Shown piece by piece: positions 63,551 through 64,000 of a stretch of 64,000 bases of DNA. Where the stretch lies: positions 62,001 through 126,000 of the forward strand of contig VXPO01000155.1 in NCBI GenBank assembly GCA_009839505.1, in the 5' to 3' direction. Each line of letters begins with the position of its first letter. Position 1 is the first letter of the stretch. The position numbers were made by a program, and so were the translations under genes. The DNA comes from Gammaproteobacteria bacterium. Lineage in GTDB: Bacteria > Pseudomonadota > Gammaproteobacteria > Pseudomonadales > Azotimanducaceae. The notes beneath the pieces are model-generated. The model was not told the origin of the DNA, ran no database searches, and worked only from the letters and a program-made list of their open reading frames with translations.

Positions 63551-64000
63551 TCATTGGAGGCCGAGCACCGTACGGTTGCCCGCGTCGTCCGTTCCCGCCG
63601 CGGCGAAGTCGTCGAACGCCTTGTCGGTGACCCGGATGATGTGGTCGCGGATGAACTCGGCGCCTTCGCGCGCGCCGTCTTCCTGGTGCTTCAGGCAGCA
63701 CTCCCACTCCAGCACCGCCCAGCCGTCGAAGTCGTGGGCGGCGAACTTCGAGAAGATCGAGCGGAAGTCGATCTGGCCGTCGCCGAGGCTGCGAAAGCGG
63801 CCCGGGCGGTCGACCCAGTCTTGGTAGCCGCCGTAGACGCCGGCCCGGCCGTTGGCATTGAACTCCGCATCCTTGACGTGAAACATCTTGATCCGCTCGT
63901 GGTAGATGTCGATGAACGCCAAGTAGTCGAGCTGCTGCAGGATGAAGTGGCTCGGGTCGTAGAGGATGTTCGCCCGCGGATGGCCGTCCACCTCCGCAAG
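63551..64000 (-). CDS. Sugar phosphate isomerase/epimerase, C-terminal part (runs off the window)
   Basis: This is the last 150 residues of a xylose-isomerase-like TIM-barrel protein (COG1082). The visible part has NILYDPSHFILQQLDYLAFI, RIKMFHVKDAEFNANGRAG and FDGWAVLEWECCLKHQEDGA. These carry the metal-binding His/Asp/Glu residues typical of the barrel's second half. The frame stays open to the window edge, so the start lies outside. Proteins of this family often work with Gfo/Idh/MocA oxidoreductases such as the one at 59358. Confidence 0.85.
   Translation of the reverse strand, partial: LAEVDGHPRANILYDPSHFILQQLDYLAFIDIYHERIKMFHVKDAEFNANGRAGVYGGYQDWVDRPGRFRSLGDGQIDFRSIFSKFAAHDFDGWAVLEWECCLKHQEDGAREGAEFIRDHIIRVTDKAFDDFAAAGTDDAGNRTVLGLQ

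Overview
The window is high-GC, densely coded DNA with mostly short intergenic gaps. Its gene content suggests an uncultivated Gammaproteobacterium. The evidence is a complete gammaproteobacterial-type division operon (mraZ-rsmH-ftsL-ftsI-murE-mraY-murD-ftsW-murC-ftsQ-ftsA-ftsZ, then lpxC), a meso-diaminopimelate-type MurE, LpxC (so a lipid A outer membrane), a YdbT-like PH-domain protein and Yej/Opp transporters. Assignment below class level is not possible from this sequence. I see no rRNA, tRNA, CRISPR array, phage or transposase gene.

Layout. 1-2.5 kb (minus): start of a PutA-type proline dehydrogenase behind a TcuA-like flavoprotein dehydrogenase. 2.5-7.3 kb: a VOC protein, lpxC, then a secreted FG-GAP/ASPIC-UnbV (CRTAC1-type) protein and a TPR lipoprotein, lying between lpxC and ftsZ. 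7.5-20.8 kb (minus): the dcw cluster, largely joined by ATGA/GTGA overlaps, with a recognisable promoter and MraZ boxes at its head; murF, murG, murB and ddl are absent from their usual places. 20.9-24.8 kb (minus): two D-threonine-aldolase-like genes, one much shortened, behind a YejA-like binding protein whose start is interrupted by a repeat element. 24.9-30.5 kb (plus): a Nudix gene, then an ABC ATPase / FtsX permease / AttH-like lipocalin / Nudix operon. 30.6-34 kb: a cystathionine gamma-synthase-family enzyme, purC and a stand-alone AICAR transformylase. 34-38.8 kb: an acyl-CoA carboxylase set (biotin carboxylase, carrier, carboxyltransferase) interrupted by a repeat element and a Uma2 gene. 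38.9-42.4 kb (minus): YdbT-like protein, alpha/beta hydrolase, ThyX. 42.5-45.8 kb: a very large DsbD-TlpA fusion. 45.8-51.9 kb: a full peptide ABC importer operon (two permeases, binding lipoprotein, two ATPases). 52.2-55.6 kb: a compact tryptophan-tryptophylquinone amine dehydrogenase operon (large subunit, MauE, MauD, small subunit, cytochrome c), followed by a DUF5916 outer-membrane-type protein and a GST. 58.5-64 kb: homocysteine methyltransferase-like, Gfo/Idh/MocA oxidoreductase, acyl-CoA ligase, a Phd/PIN toxin-antitoxin pair with a visible operator, a VOC protein and a partial sugar phosphate isomerase.

The most unusual signal is a family of about 150-bp elements built almost wholly from five consecutive hairpins, present at 7.33, 24.62 and (as an internal deletion) 35.71 kb. 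Two copies have flanks from which an empty target site can be reconstructed: a shared CTAG stop-codon overlap between the TPR gene and ftsZ, and the codon just after the original GTG start of the YejA-like gene. They look like non-autonomous transposable elements. A second, shorter family of intergenic hairpin repeats lies at 31.8, 51.9-52.05 and 62.8-63.0 kb.
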